Notes under the pieces: generated by a model
Databases searched by the model: none
Told to the model about the DNA's origin: nothing
The model's input: only the letters and a program-made list of their open reading frames with translations
Source of the DNA: Planctomycetia bacterium
GTDB taxonomy: Bacteria > Planctomycetota > Planctomycetia > Pirellulales > Thermoguttaceae
Assembly (NCBI GenBank): GCA_030527185.1
Contig: JAUNBF010000034.1
Span: 1-39,483, forward strand
Reading direction: 5' to 3'
DNA: 39,483 nt
Position numbers and translations under genes: made by a program
Part shown: positions 16,047-25,093 of the stretch, one piece after another
Layout: every line of letters starts with the position of its first letter
Position numbering within the stretch: the first letter of the stretch is position 1

Positions 16047-18032
16047 ATGGATTCCAGGTATATCGGAAAGTGCTCTGCGATGATGACGGAATATTTTCAA
16101 CGGAAGAAACGTCCCTTTAGTGCGGAACCGAAAGAGGAAAGCTATTGTAAGGCAAGTCCTCTGGAAAAGGTTCGCCGCACGGTGTTGCGCTGTGTGGAAC
16201 GTGGGGAGGGAATTTCGTTGATCATCGGGGGAGCAGGGACTGGAAAAACGTTGTTATGCCGGGTTTTGGCAAACGATTTTCAAGAAACCCGTTCGGTGGT
16301 AATTCTTAACGGAAATAGTGTACAGACATCTCGCGCACTGTTCCAGACGCTTCTTTCGCAACTGGGATTTCCGTACGTATCCCAAAGTGAGACGGAGTTA
16401 CGACTGGCATTTTCCCAATATCTTTCGCAGCCGGAATACTCTCCTTCGGGCGTGGTACTGATCGTGGACGATGCGCAAGGGCTGCGGATGCGTCTTTTTG
16501 AAGAACTTCGCCTTCTGGCCGACGCGGTTTTCAGTTTTCGGGAGGGCGTACGGCTGGTTCTGGCAGGGACATCGGCCCTGGAAGAGAAACTGGCTCATCC
16601 GAAGTTGTCGGTTTTTTCGCAGCGCATTACAACGCACGGTTTTCTGGAATCCTTTACGCGAGACGAGACGGTGACATTTCTTCAGGAACAATTCCGCCAG
16701 GCAGGAGGGGACGTGGAATCGGTCTTTCCCGAGGCGGTTTGTCGAGAAATTCACCGTCAGACGGATGGAATTCCCCGCGTTGTCAATCAGTTGGCCGACC
16801 ATTTACTTTGGCTGGCGGCTCAGAAGAAGTGGGAGCGATTGACACCGGAATGTGTCCCGATAGCGTGGCGAAGTTTACAACATTTTTCCGATTCCGAAAA
16901 TACCTTTTCCCTGAACGATTCCGCAAACGATTCGACGACCCCTATGAAACCTACGGACGAAAAAACCTCTTTTATCGAATTCGGCACTCTGGATGATGAG
17001 CAGGTGGAACAGGAGGAAAAAGAATCCTCGGTTCTGGATACGGTGGACAGTTCGGATCTGTCGGATTCCTCAATTGGGTTTGAACTGCCTGAAAATGGGG
17101 AGAATGAGGAGGAAGGAACGCTTCTGTGGACGCGGGATGAAGAGGAGATCGCTCGCCAGACGGTTGCGGAAACGACTGCCATTCCAGAGTGTTGGAGTAT
17201 GGAAACAGCCAAAAATCAGGAGAATACGTTGTCGGCAGAGTTGGCGGAAAAGGGTCCTTCCGAGACGTTGACGATTGAGGAATTGGGGGAACTTTATTGC
17301 GAACCGGGAGGAGAAAAAGACGCTTTGGAAAAAGAGGAGGAAAATCTTTCTGGAAATGGAGAGCGCTGGAAAGATGCGTATTCTTCCCCGAATCACACAG
17401 CCTCCACCCTGAAATCACCGGTCATTCCCCCCCGCCATCCGGCATTTTCCGTGGGCGAATCGCGGATAAAATCGTTTCGGCGGAATGGTTTGCTGCCGGA
17501 ACCAACTTTTCACGAAGCGACGGAACGCACCAATCGCGTTCTTTGCCAGGCGTATTTGGAAGAGACCGTCCAGTCGCTGGCACGTTTACATCGGATTATG
17601 GAAGCGTTGTCGAAAGAGGCGGAAGATTTGCGGTTGTCGGGCAACCCCTCCTCGTGGTGGCGGAATTTGCACGATTTGGGAGCGTCTACGCTGGGGAAAA
17701 TCATGCAGGAACGTTTTTCGGAACCACCCGTGGAAAATTCGTCGTGGAAATTGCCGATTCAGGCAAAGGATATGTTGGAGGCGGGGGGAACGTCTGTAGA
17801 AATGTTGCCGGATTCTCATTACCGGGAAGATGTTGCGCACCCTCTGTCGGAGAGTCATTTGGCGGCAGACGAGACACTGGAAAAAGAGTTGATTGATTTG
17901 GATGTACTCCACCAACGTCTGTCGGAAAAACTCTCTTGCGGAGATGCCGGACCGGAATTGAAGAAACGGCTCTCGGATATTTGCCAAATGTTGAAGGCAC
18001 TGGATTGTCAAAACGAGCAGGACGGGTTATAA
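16047..18032 (+). CDS. ExeA/GspA-like AAA ATPase with long acidic extension
   Basis: This 661-residue protein has an N-terminal ATPase of the secretion type found beside type II secretion and PEP-CTERM/exosortase loci. Seen are Walker A GGAGTGKT (61-68), Walker B VVLIVDDAQ (136-144, the DEAQ-like box) and GTSALEEKLAHPKLSVFSQRI as the sensor/arginine-finger region. Residues past about 300 are family-atypical: a low-complexity acidic stretch (many E, D, S) to about 460, then a helical C-terminal region. No peptidoglycan-binding domain is seen. It heads a likely three-gene run with the PIN/TRAM and HtrA-like genes. A link to export of the PEP-CTERM proteins in this window is plausible but unproven. 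ATG at 16083 is an alternative start. Confidence 0.78.
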   Translation: MDSRYIGKCSAMMTEYFQRKKRPFSAEPKEESYCKASPLEKVRRTVLRCVERGEGISLIIGGAGTGKTLLCRVLANDFQETRSVVILNGNSVQTSRALFQTLLSQLGFPYVSQSETELRLAFSQYLSQPEYSPSGVVLIVDDAQGLRMRLFEELRLLADAVFSFREGVRLVLAGTSALEEKLAHPKLSVFSQRITTHGFLESFTRDETVTFLQEQFRQAGGDVESVFPEAVCREIHRQTDGIPRVVNQLADHLLWLAAQKKWERLTPECVPIAWRSLQHFSDSENTFSLNDSANDSTTPMKPTDEKTSFIEFGTLDDEQVEQEEKESSVLDTVDSSDLSDSSIGFELPENGENEEEGTLLWTRDEEEIARQTVAETTAIPECWSMETAKNQENTLSAELAEKGPSETLTIEELGELYCEPGGEKDALEKEEENLSGNGERWKDAYSSPNHTASTLKSPVIPPRHPAFSVGESRIKSFRRNGLLPEPTFHEATERTNRVLCQAYLEETVQSLARLHRIMEALSKEAEDLRLSGNPSSWWRNLHDLGASTLGKIMQERFSEPPVENSSWKLPIQAKDMLEAGGTSVEMLPDSHYREDVAHPLSESHLAADETLEKELIDLDVLHQRLSEKLSCGDAGPELKKRLSDICQMLKALDCQNEQDGL

Positions 18033-18113
18033 TACTTGTAATAGAGCCAGAAAATGTTGTTGGGAAAGTTCTGACATTCTGGCCGCATTCCTTCCTGTTT
18101 ATGAGATAAGCCG

Positions 18114-19148
18114 ATGGCACTGATTCTTCTTCGGGCAGTTTTTATTCTCGTCACCAGTGGCTTGGGCGTCGCGATGATTCAGTCGGGACTTTTTCTCGGG
18201 TCGTCGGACTGGGCACCGTTGATTACGTTGGGAAGTATCCTGATTCTGGCTCTGGTGGTGATTATTCTGGATATTCTGACACCGCGCAAACGTCTGGAGA
18301 CCATTTCGGCAGTCTATTTTGGCCTGATGGTTGGATTTTTCCTTTCGTATATGATTAATATCGGACTGACACCGTTTTATCACTCCATCAGCGACAACGC
18401 GTCGATGGTGGGGAAGATTCAAAACGCGTCGCATCTGGTGCTGACCGTTTTCATGTGCTACATTTCCATCAGTCTCCTTTTGCAGACGCGGAACGACTTC
18501 CGATTCATCATTCCGTACGTGGAACTTTCACGGGAGTGGAAAGGGCTTCATCCGTACCTGCTGGACAAGAGCGTGGTGATCGATGGGCGGATTCTCGATT
18601 TGGCCGGGACGATGATTTTTCAGACACCGTTGATGATTCCCCGATTCATTATCGAGGAGCTGAAACAGATGTCGGAATCGTCGGAAAAAATTTGCCGTAT
18701 TCGAGGGCAACGGGGGTTGGATGTTTTGGAAAAATTGCGAAAAAAACCGCAGATTGAGTTTCGGATTTACGACGGGGAGGTGTCGGGGGGAAAAGACCAA
18801 TCGGCAGAGATGAAACTGGTGTTGCTGGCTAAAGAGATTCAGGCAAAACTGGCAACAACAGACGCGGCATTGCTGAAAGTGGCACGGTTGAACGATGTGG
18901 AAGTGTTGAATCTGAACGATTTGGCGAATGCGCTGAAGCCTGTTTTTCTGGCGGGGGAACAGTGTGAAATCCAGGTACTCAAGCCGGGGGAGGAGGCTTC
19001 GCAGGGGGTGGGGTATCTCTCGGACGGAACGATGGTTGTGGTGGAAGGGGGAAGGCCGTTTATCGGAAAAGTGGTGAAAATTACGGTGACGAGCGTCCTG
19101 CAAACCTCTGCCGGAAGGATGATTTTCGGGAAAGTGAGTGCTTCATGA
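18114..19148 (+). CDS. PIN/TRAM domain integral membrane protein (YacL-like)
   Basis: This 344-residue protein has four N-terminal hydrophobic segments (about residues 5-28, 38-55, 64-86 and 107-125), a PIN-like nuclease domain and a C-terminal TRAM RNA-binding domain. PIN acidic residues are visible: Asp157 in VVIDGRILDLA, Glu181/182 in FIIEELKQM and Asp250 in ATTDAALLKVA. The TRAM part is GVGYLSDGTMVVVEGGRPFI with the following VTSVLQTSAGRMIFG. The order matches the YacL family, whose cellular role is still poorly known. The stop overlaps the start of the HtrA-like gene by four bases (ATGA), so the two are translationally coupled. Confidence 0.88.
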   Translation: MALILLRAVFILVTSGLGVAMIQSGLFLGSSDWAPLITLGSILILALVVIILDILTPRKRLETISAVYFGLMVGFFLSYMINIGLTPFYHSISDNASMVGKIQNASHLVLTVFMCYISISLLLQTRNDFRFIIPYVELSREWKGLHPYLLDKSVVIDGRILDLAGTMIFQTPLMIPRFIIEELKQMSESSEKICRIRGQRGLDVLEKLRKKPQIEFRIYDGEVSGGKDQSAEMKLVLLAKEIQAKLATTDAALLKVARLNDVEVLNLNDLANALKPVFLAGEQCEIQVLKPGEEASQGVGYLSDGTMVVVEGGRPFIGKVVKITVTSVLQTSAGRMIFGKVSAS

Positions 19149-20083
19149 AAACGTTGTGCCTCCTAGCGATGTTATGTTCAGCATTTCCGACGATTGCTGT
19201 GCGGGATCAGGTTGTCCCTTGCGTTGTTCGCATCGAAACGGCAGGGGGGTTGGAAAAAGTGGGGAAAAACTGGGCGATTCCCGTCACAACAGGCGTTGTG
19301 GTGGGGGAAGATGGTTGGATTCTCTCCTCCAGCGTGGGATTTGCCCATGAACCAAGTGCGATTCTGGTCTGTCTGGCGGATGGTTCGCGACTGCCAGCAC
19401 AACGTGTGGGCACAGATGGACATCGGCGGTTGGCACTTCTGAAAGTGACGCTTCCCGAAGGAAAAACGCTTCCCGTGGTGCGTGTGGCGGCCAAAACGTC
19501 GTTTGCGGTAGGGCAGGACTGCATGGCTCTGGGGCGAGGAGCGGACGGAAAGGCGGTTTCGCTTTCGGTGGGGATTCTCAGCGCGGTGGAACGGATGGCT
19601 GGATTGGCCATTCAAACCGACGCGGCCATTTCCCCGGATAATTATGGCGGGCCGCTGGTCAATGCTCGTGGGGAAGTGATGGGAATTTTGACGCCGTTTG
19701 GTATGGAGAACGATTCGCCCTACTCCGGCGTGGAGTTGTACGATTCGGGAGTCGGTTTTGCCATTCCGATGGAAGACGCACTGGCTATTTTGCCGCGATT
19801 GAAGGAAGGCAATCTGGAACCGCCCCCCGCGTTGGGAGTTGCTTTCAACCATCCCAACCCGGTTTTCTCGGATACCGTGATTTTCTGGGTGCAAAAAGGT
19901 TCCTTAGCAGAGAAACAGGGATTGGCCAAAGGCGACCAAATCCTGCGTGTCAACGGTCAAGACGTCCGTCGCGGAATCGACGTGGAAAAAGTTCTGGCAC
20001 AAAATTACGCGGGCGATTCGCTGAAAATCGATTATAAACGTCAAAACGAGGAAAAAACGGTTGTTTTTCCTTTAACGCTCTAA
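19145..20083 (+). CDS. HtrA-like trypsin-fold/PDZ protein lacking the catalytic triad
   Basis: This 312-residue protein has a signal peptide (MKTLCLLAMLCSAFPTIA), a trypsin-like double barrel and a C-terminal PDZ domain (GVAFNHPNPVF to RVNGQDVRRGIDVEKVL). The fold is clear from GVVVGEDGWILSSSVGF, LADGSRLPAQRVGTDGHRRL and YGGPLVNARGEVMGIL. The three catalytic positions are all changed: the His of NNHVV is Ser in SSSVG, the Asp of DLALLKV is Arg in RLALLKV, and the Ser of GNSGGPLV is Tyr in DNYGGPLV. It is therefore predicted to be an exported binding protein or chaperone and not a protease. The four-base overlap with the PIN/TRAM gene indicates one operon. Confidence 0.87.
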   Translation: MKTLCLLAMLCSAFPTIAVRDQVVPCVVRIETAGGLEKVGKNWAIPVTTGVVVGEDGWILSSSVGFAHEPSAILVCLADGSRLPAQRVGTDGHRRLALLKVTLPEGKTLPVVRVAAKTSFAVGQDCMALGRGADGKAVSLSVGILSAVERMAGLAIQTDAAISPDNYGGPLVNARGEVMGILTPFGMENDSPYSGVELYDSGVGFAIPMEDALAILPRLKEGNLEPPPALGVAFNHPNPVFSDTVIFWVQKGSLAEKQGLAKGDQILRVNGQDVRRGIDVEKVLAQNYAGDSLKIDYKRQNEEKTVVFPLTL

Positions 20084-20122
20084 AAACTCCACTGCGGTGC
20101 CAACTCCCCTAACGCTTCTTTA

Positions 20123-21109
20123 CTACATCGGTTTAATCGTCGCTTCGATAAAGTTAATCTCATCCTGCGTCAAGCCGTACTTCTCGTATAGTTCTTTGTC
20201 TGTCCAGGACTTTGAGAAGTCTTGCATCGGGACAAAGCGGTATGCTTTGCTCGGCGCATCCTGCGATATCTTGCATGCAGAAACGAGGATGCGGAAAAAC
20301 CTTGTCTTCATGTAGGTGATGAAGTTCTCCGCTTCACTTTTGCTGTCAAAGGCGGCATATAAGAAGGTTTGTGAGCAGACCGAATTTTTAGAGCAGTATT
20401 CCGGTTTGCCAAGCACATATGGGTCTGTACCGGAGCCGCCTGCTTTCGGAATAAATACCTTGTCCCTGTCAATATCAGCCGCGTTTTTCGTAATTTTACT
20501 GCCATCAATGTATGCGATTTTCCGCTCCATCTTTTCAAGATAGAGAAGCTGTGTCTCATGTCCTTTTCCGGCTTCGGAATACACCTCAATCGGATTCTTC
20601 TTACTGGACCGTGGATTTGTCGGAATACCAAACGGAGTATCGGTCGAAATGAGTGAAGATACCGTTGCCTCATCCTGCCCGATCTGCTCCGTGACCTTCT
20701 TGACGATTGCAGCAAGACGCGGTTCTCTTATCAGAATATCGAAATCACCCAGGCGGCGCTTCGCCGCACTTCTTTTGCCATCCTGCACAAGCGTATAGAG
20801 ACAATCGTCCGAATAATCGGAATCATAGAGGTAATAGCACAGCCCACCTTTTATCTCCACCATGGGGAAAACATCTCTGGAGTTGGTATAGGCAAACAGC
20901 ATACGGATACCGGGGTTGTTTAGCATATGCGTTCTGAAATCGCCAAGCAGATTCTCGCGCCCGGTTGTAAACCACCGTGACGGAATAATCAGCGAGGCGT
21001 ACCTTGACGTTATCTTTTGAGCGGACTCCACAAAATGCTGATATATAGGCGCATCGTTTGTTCCGCCAGAGCCGTCTGTCAGTTGATAAGGCGGATTGCC
21101 CACCACCAT
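20123..21109 (-). CDS. N6-adenine methyltransferase/target-recognition part of a broken restriction enzyme
   Basis: This frame starts at the methyltransferase motif IV: VVGNPPYQ, with NPPY at residues 5-8. The next block, YQHFVESAQKITSRYASLII with the following PSRWFT, is typical of Eco57I-like adenine methylases. The rest, about 220 residues, resembles a target-recognition domain and ends KYGLTQDEINFIEATIKPM. The methylase motif I region lies upstream in a different frame, in the C-terminal part of the helicase gene. There is no ribosome-binding site before the ATG at 21109. It is therefore best read as the 3' part of one large gene (20123-24098) split by a frameshift or small deletion next to NPPY. 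Independent translation is possible but not supported. Confidence 0.75.
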   Translation of the reverse strand: MVVGNPPYQLTDGSGGTNDAPIYQHFVESAQKITSRYASLIIPSRWFTTGRENLLGDFRTHMLNNPGIRMLFAYTNSRDVFPMVEIKGGLCYYLYDSDYSDDCLYTLVQDGKRSAAKRRLGDFDILIREPRLAAIVKKVTEQIGQDEATVSSLISTDTPFGIPTNPRSSKKNPIEVYSEAGKGHETQLLYLEKMERKIAYIDGSKITKNAADIDRDKVFIPKAGGSGTDPYVLGKPEYCSKNSVCSQTFLYAAFDSKSEAENFITYMKTRFFRILVSACKISQDAPSKAYRFVPMQDFSKSWTDKELYEKYGLTQDEINFIEATIKPM

Positions 21110-24098
21110 TCTGATTCCAGTAGTTGCGCTTGAGTACCTTTTTCGTGAAGCTCTCAGGCCTGTTTTTCAGCATGTTTACAAGGTCGTCAAAGTAGTGCGC
21201 GTTGACTGCCGCATCTCTGTAGCCTGCCAGCGTCCGTTTGGTAATCGACTTTGCCATCGGCGTCTTGCATATCACAAAGATGTTATCGCGCACGGTTTCA
21301 TCCCACAGCTTTTCCTGTAATTCCGCGTCCAGCTCCGCTTCCGAATACGCGGCGCATTTCGCCCGGAAAATGCTGTAGGTCACATACAGGGGATAAAGTC
21401 CGGTCTTGGAGTTGATTTCAAGCACCGCTGCATTCGGGTTTCCAAGGGTATTCGCCGTGACGTCGCCCCGGTCAACGAAGCGTGGCACGTCCAGGCGTTC
21501 GTTGTGCGCTTCATCGAAGAAGTCATACCCGCCAAGGCAATCGCTCATGTGCAGGTTCACCACACGCCACGGCGTCAGGACAGTCTCCTTGTCCGGATTC
21601 TTGAAGCAAGAGAACAACGCTGTGATTTTCTGCACACGCTCAAGCGGCGGCAGCGAATCGGCGCTGTACGCTTCTGCCCTGATCCTCCTGCCTGCGGCAA
21701 TGAAAACCTCGGGATCATAATACTTGATAAACTGCCTGAATACTGCCTTTGTTACGCCCTTCGGCATAAACTCCGTCCAGGACTTATCATCGACGAGCGT
21801 GGGCAACTGACGTATCGTAATATCCTCCGTGATGTTGACGTTCGCGCCGTAGATGAGCAGAGGCATACGTATGGAGATGCCGCGGAGGATGGAGATCGCG
21901 TCGTTTTTCTGCTTGTTCTTTTCCTTCAGCTCTTGCAGACGGGCTTCTTCCTCCGACAAACGCTCTGTCTTTTTATTCTTCTCAATGCGCTCAATTTCCT
22001 CATCGGTAAAGCCCTGTCGGTTGATATCGATCTCGCCGGTTTTGGGCGCGGCCTTCGACGCGCCGACAATGCGTTTCAAATCCTTAAAGCGTTCAAGCTC
22101 CAGCTTGTCCAGCTTGAGCAGTTTATCGTTGTAAAGATTAACGTCGTCAAATCCGTTCTGAACGGCTCGTTCGGCATAGACACGCTTCAACTGCTGCAAG
22201 AGCTTGTTGGTGTCATACTGCTTCATCTGCGTGCCGCTGACCGAAATAACAGGGCAGTAGTTGAGGAATTCGCCCATGACGACCTTGTCGGACTCCGTGG
22301 CCTTTCCCGCTTTGGTGGAGAGTGCGGCAGCTTCCGCCACCATTTTAAGGGTGCGGTCGGGCGCAAAGTCAAATACATAGCAGGTTTGCTTTACCTGTCC
22401 ATTCTTTTTACACGGGGATTGAACGCGGAAAATCGTCTGCAAATAGCTTGAGGCCGAGGTCGAGAAAGAGCCGGCGAGCATGAAAACAGCAGTCCATTCC
22501 GGCACCGTTACGCCGGTTGTCAGCTTGCCGCAGGAGAGCGTTATCGTATATCCGTCGTCGCCAGCCGCTGCAATAGCGTCTCTGACTTTTTTCAGCGCAT
22601 CCTCGGATTTTTCCTCCTCATCGCCGTCACCGGCGACATTGACGATCTCGAAAACGCCGTTTCCGAAAACAGGGTGCTTTTTGAGCAGCTTACTCAGCGC
22701 CCGCGCTTCGCGGACGCCGGGAACCATCCAAAGGGAATGGCGGAACAGGTTGCGGTATTCATCGTTGGAATACGGATAGCTGCTGCTTTCATCGTCCTTT
22801 GTGATCAGATTCAAAAAGCTCCACACATCGGCTTCATGATAAAAGTCGCCCACGCTCTGACCCGCAGAAATACCTACACGGACTGCCCGCAGAGAGCCTG
22901 TCCGTGTGCGGAAGAATTCGCGGAAGTTGAAGGCCTTGTCCTCAAGCTCAACATAGCAAGCCTCGGAAATGATCTTGCCTAAATCGTATGTATAAATCCG
23001 CAGCTCCGGTAGTTCGTCATAGGGGTTGGAGTCTCCAAAATGCTCCTGATCCCAATCGCGCTTGCTCCGCTGCTCCATGACATAATCCCAAGTATAGATA
23101 TTGTCGTCATAATCCTTGAGAATGTTGAAGGGCGTACCGGACAGAGCGAGAAACCGCGTGTGGTTTTGCCCGTTGTCCTTTACGAGCTTCCTGATGACAT
23201 CGTCGCCTAAAGCAGTGGTCGTCCCTTCATGCGCTTCGTCTACGATGACCAAATCCCAATCAAGAGAAAACACCGCGTCATTCTTGTCGAATTTACCACC
23301 GACAGCGGCAGAACCGCGCAAATCCTGTATGGATGCGAAATATACGAACTTCTTACCGCTGTCAATCAGATAGCCGATATCTGCGCCGGTGTTCTTTGAG
23401 CCGTAAATGTATTCGCCGCCGTCGTGAAAGATTTTGCCGAAATCCTCATACCAGCCCTTATCGACGACAGGCCGATGTGTGATGATGATAGTCCGCGCAT
23501 ATCCGGCTTCCTTGACGACTTGCAGTGCGGACAGGGTTTTACCGAAACGCATTTTTGCGTTCCAAAGCATACGATTCCCGGTCTTGAACTGTTTGAGCGT
23601 TCTGGCAATCGCATCCTCCTGTTCGGGTCTAAATACGATAGGTACAAACGTATCGCCGGAGGCGTTTATGAAGTTGGGCTGCCCCTTTTTTACAGCGTCG
23701 ATGGCCTTCCTGACAGTCTGTAAATCGGCTTCAAACCACTCTTTTCCCGATGTGTTCTTTATCTGCTTTTTATGTATGCCCGAATTAACCAGCACACGAT
23801 GAACGTCGTAATCACGGAACGGCTTCAGCTCTAACAGACCGTCGGCATTTTTCACTGTGCGAACGGCAAGCTCGGTATGCAGCAGATGCGACGTCAACCC
23901 GGCGGTGTTCGTGTATTGCTTGATTCTTGCAAGAGCCGCCTGATTCAATTCCCGGCTGTTCGGAGCAAGGCTATCTATGGGGTTGTCGGTGTAAAGTGAG
24001 GCGTCTCCGACCTTCACCAATCCTTTATGCGTCTCTGCATTGATTTCAAATACATAGATGACTTTATAACAGAAAGCCGAGTCGAATTTTGCCATCAT
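20823..24098 (-). CDS. SF2 helicase-methyltransferase restriction protein, frame lost before NPPY
   Basis: The first ~995 residues are real coding. Seen are an N-terminal GIY-YIG-like segment (VIYVFEINAETHKG, then KVGDAS, then HTELAV), the helicase with Walker A AKMRFGKT (182-189), DEAH (287-290), LALSGTPFN and QTIFRVQSP, then TPWRVVNLHMSDCLGGYDFF and AVLEINSKTGLYPLYVTYS as the start of a methylase domain. At KRNYWNQ the frame shifts: the methylase continues from 21109 in another frame, and the last ~95 codons here (to 20823) are not homologous-looking. The combined order, nuclease-like, helicase, methylase, recognition domain, resembles single-chain type ISP enzymes. It starts in an ATGA overlap with the upstream subunit. 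Composition and codon use differ from the neighbours, suggesting transfer. Confidence 0.78.
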   Translation of the reverse strand: MMAKFDSAFCYKVIYVFEINAETHKGLVKVGDASLYTDNPIDSLAPNSRELNQAALARIKQYTNTAGLTSHLLHTELAVRTVKNADGLLELKPFRDYDVHRVLVNSGIHKKQIKNTSGKEWFEADLQTVRKAIDAVKKGQPNFINASGDTFVPIVFRPEQEDAIARTLKQFKTGNRMLWNAKMRFGKTLSALQVVKEAGYARTIIITHRPVVDKGWYEDFGKIFHDGGEYIYGSKNTGADIGYLIDSGKKFVYFASIQDLRGSAAVGGKFDKNDAVFSLDWDLVIVDEAHEGTTTALGDDVIRKLVKDNGQNHTRFLALSGTPFNILKDYDDNIYTWDYVMEQRSKRDWDQEHFGDSNPYDELPELRIYTYDLGKIISEACYVELEDKAFNFREFFRTRTGSLRAVRVGISAGQSVGDFYHEADVWSFLNLITKDDESSSYPYSNDEYRNLFRHSLWMVPGVREARALSKLLKKHPVFGNGVFEIVNVAGDGDEEEKSEDALKKVRDAIAAAGDDGYTITLSCGKLTTGVTVPEWTAVFMLAGSFSTSASSYLQTIFRVQSPCKKNGQVKQTCYVFDFAPDRTLKMVAEAAALSTKAGKATESDKVVMGEFLNYCPVISVSGTQMKQYDTNKLLQQLKRVYAERAVQNGFDDVNLYNDKLLKLDKLELERFKDLKRIVGASKAAPKTGEIDINRQGFTDEEIERIEKNKKTERLSEEEARLQELKEKNKQKNDAISILRGISIRMPLLIYGANVNITEDITIRQLPTLVDDKSWTEFMPKGVTKAVFRQFIKYYDPEVFIAAGRRIRAEAYSADSLPPLERVQKITALFSCFKNPDKETVLTPWRVVNLHMSDCLGGYDFFDEAHNERLDVPRFVDRGDVTANTLGNPNAAVLEINSKTGLYPLYVTYSIFRAKCAAYSEAELDAELQEKLWDETVRDNIFVICKTPMAKSITKRTLAGYRDAAVNAHYFDDLVNMLKNRPESFTKKVLKRNYWNQNGGGQSALSTDRRLWRNKRCAYISAFCGVRSKDNVKVRLADYSVTVVYNRARESAWRFQNAYAKQPRYPYAVCLYQLQRCFPHGGDKRWAVLLPL

Positions 24099-25093
24099 CG
24101 CCGCGTCTCCTTCACCAAAGATTTGTATTCCAGAATCACTTTAGATCGCCAATCCTTTATCTGGCAGAGCTTTGAAAACGCATCGTCTTGTGGTTCTGGC
24201 TGTCCGGCATATTCAAAATCAAAGAGAGTCATCTGATTAGATGTTTCCCTCACCTTACCGTAGGGAATCGTGAAGGTCATTCCATCCATCTGCCAGAGGT
24301 TCCATGAAATTACCGTGGCGATCGCTTTCAGTTCACGCAAGGTTGGTTCCCGGTGCAGTTTGAAGCGGATGTTGTCAATAAAAGTATAAAGCAGATTTTC
24401 ACGGGCAAGTAGCAGATTATCGCCTTGAAACTCGTAGGCATAGATGCTCTGGAACGCTCTGGTCGTCCATTTGAGCCATTCTACTTCATGTGAGGTGTTT
24501 TCATTCACGACGCGAAGCTTGCGGTCAAGCAGTCCGATTCTGTCTCGCAGTGGAATTGTGCAGCCGGTCGTGGCATCGTAACGACTTACCAGGTACGGAG
24601 CTTCTCCGCAGGCAATCTCCATACGGTTCGCGTCAACATATTTTTGCCATGTCTGGTTTTTATGTTTCGAGAACGTAATGGGCTCTATCGTCGTATTCCA
24701 TGTGTTGCCATCAGGGGTATTGAACACATTTTGTCTTTCAAACCACGCATCGTCTATCAGGTTGTTCTGCGCGTTGCATATCCAAGCCGGAGTGAACACT
24801 TCTGCTTTGTCTCGCGTTCTGTCTATTTGACTGCTTCTCGTCTTCGCGATACGTGGTTGGATAAGCTTTGTATGGCTGCCGATGATTAAATCCGGGGTCA
24901 TCTGTTTTCGGGCTTCATAGCATTGGCCCAGATGAGAATAGTCGTCGGATGCCCAAATGATATTTTGACCGGTTGTTCGGTCCCTCAGAAGAATTTCCAA
25001 AAGTTGGTAACTGTAATCGGCAATATCCTGCTCAATAACATCTATGCCATTGATAGACAGCACCTTTCCACTTCCTATATCAGGATTTACCAT
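24095..25093 (-). CDS. Restriction-modification subunit, methyltransferase-like (subunit M type)
   Basis: This 332-residue companion of the helicase-methylase is often labelled restriction endonuclease subunit M. Visible are AEVFTPAWICNAQNNLIDDAW (FTP motif of N6-adenine methylases), MEIACGEAPYLVSRYDA (a motif I-like Cys-Gly-Glu loop) and YEFQGDNLLLARENLL. No NPPY is seen; SWNLWQMDGM occupies the later region. ATG at 25093 is preferred over GTG at 25102 because AGAAGG lies eight bases before it. Its stop overlaps the helicase start by four bases. It is driven by the strong promoter at 25147-25175 and is intact, so a methylase-like activity without full restriction is possible. Confidence 0.75.
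   Translation of the reverse strand: MVNPDIGSGKVLSINGIDVIEQDIADYSYQLLEILLRDRTTGQNIIWASDDYSHLGQCYEARKQMTPDLIIGSHTKLIQPRIAKTRSSQIDRTRDKAEVFTPAWICNAQNNLIDDAWFERQNVFNTPDGNTWNTTIEPITFSKHKNQTWQKYVDANRMEIACGEAPYLVSRYDATTGCTIPLRDRIGLLDRKLRVVNENTSHEVEWLKWTTRAFQSIYAYEFQGDNLLLARENLLYTFIDNIRFKLHREPTLRELKAIATVISWNLWQMDGMTFTIPYGKVRETSNQMTLFDFEYAGQPEPQDDAFSKLCQIKDWRSKVILEYKSLVKETRR

Noticed and set aside
17427..17433. C7 run in the ATPase gene
   Set aside because: It is in frame within the low-complexity linker, and runs of seven occur several times in this DNA.
21095..21115. Programmed ribosomal frameshift in the restriction gene
   Set aside because: No slippery heptamer, internal Shine-Dalgarno or downstream structure was seen at the junction, and expected residues seem to be missing.
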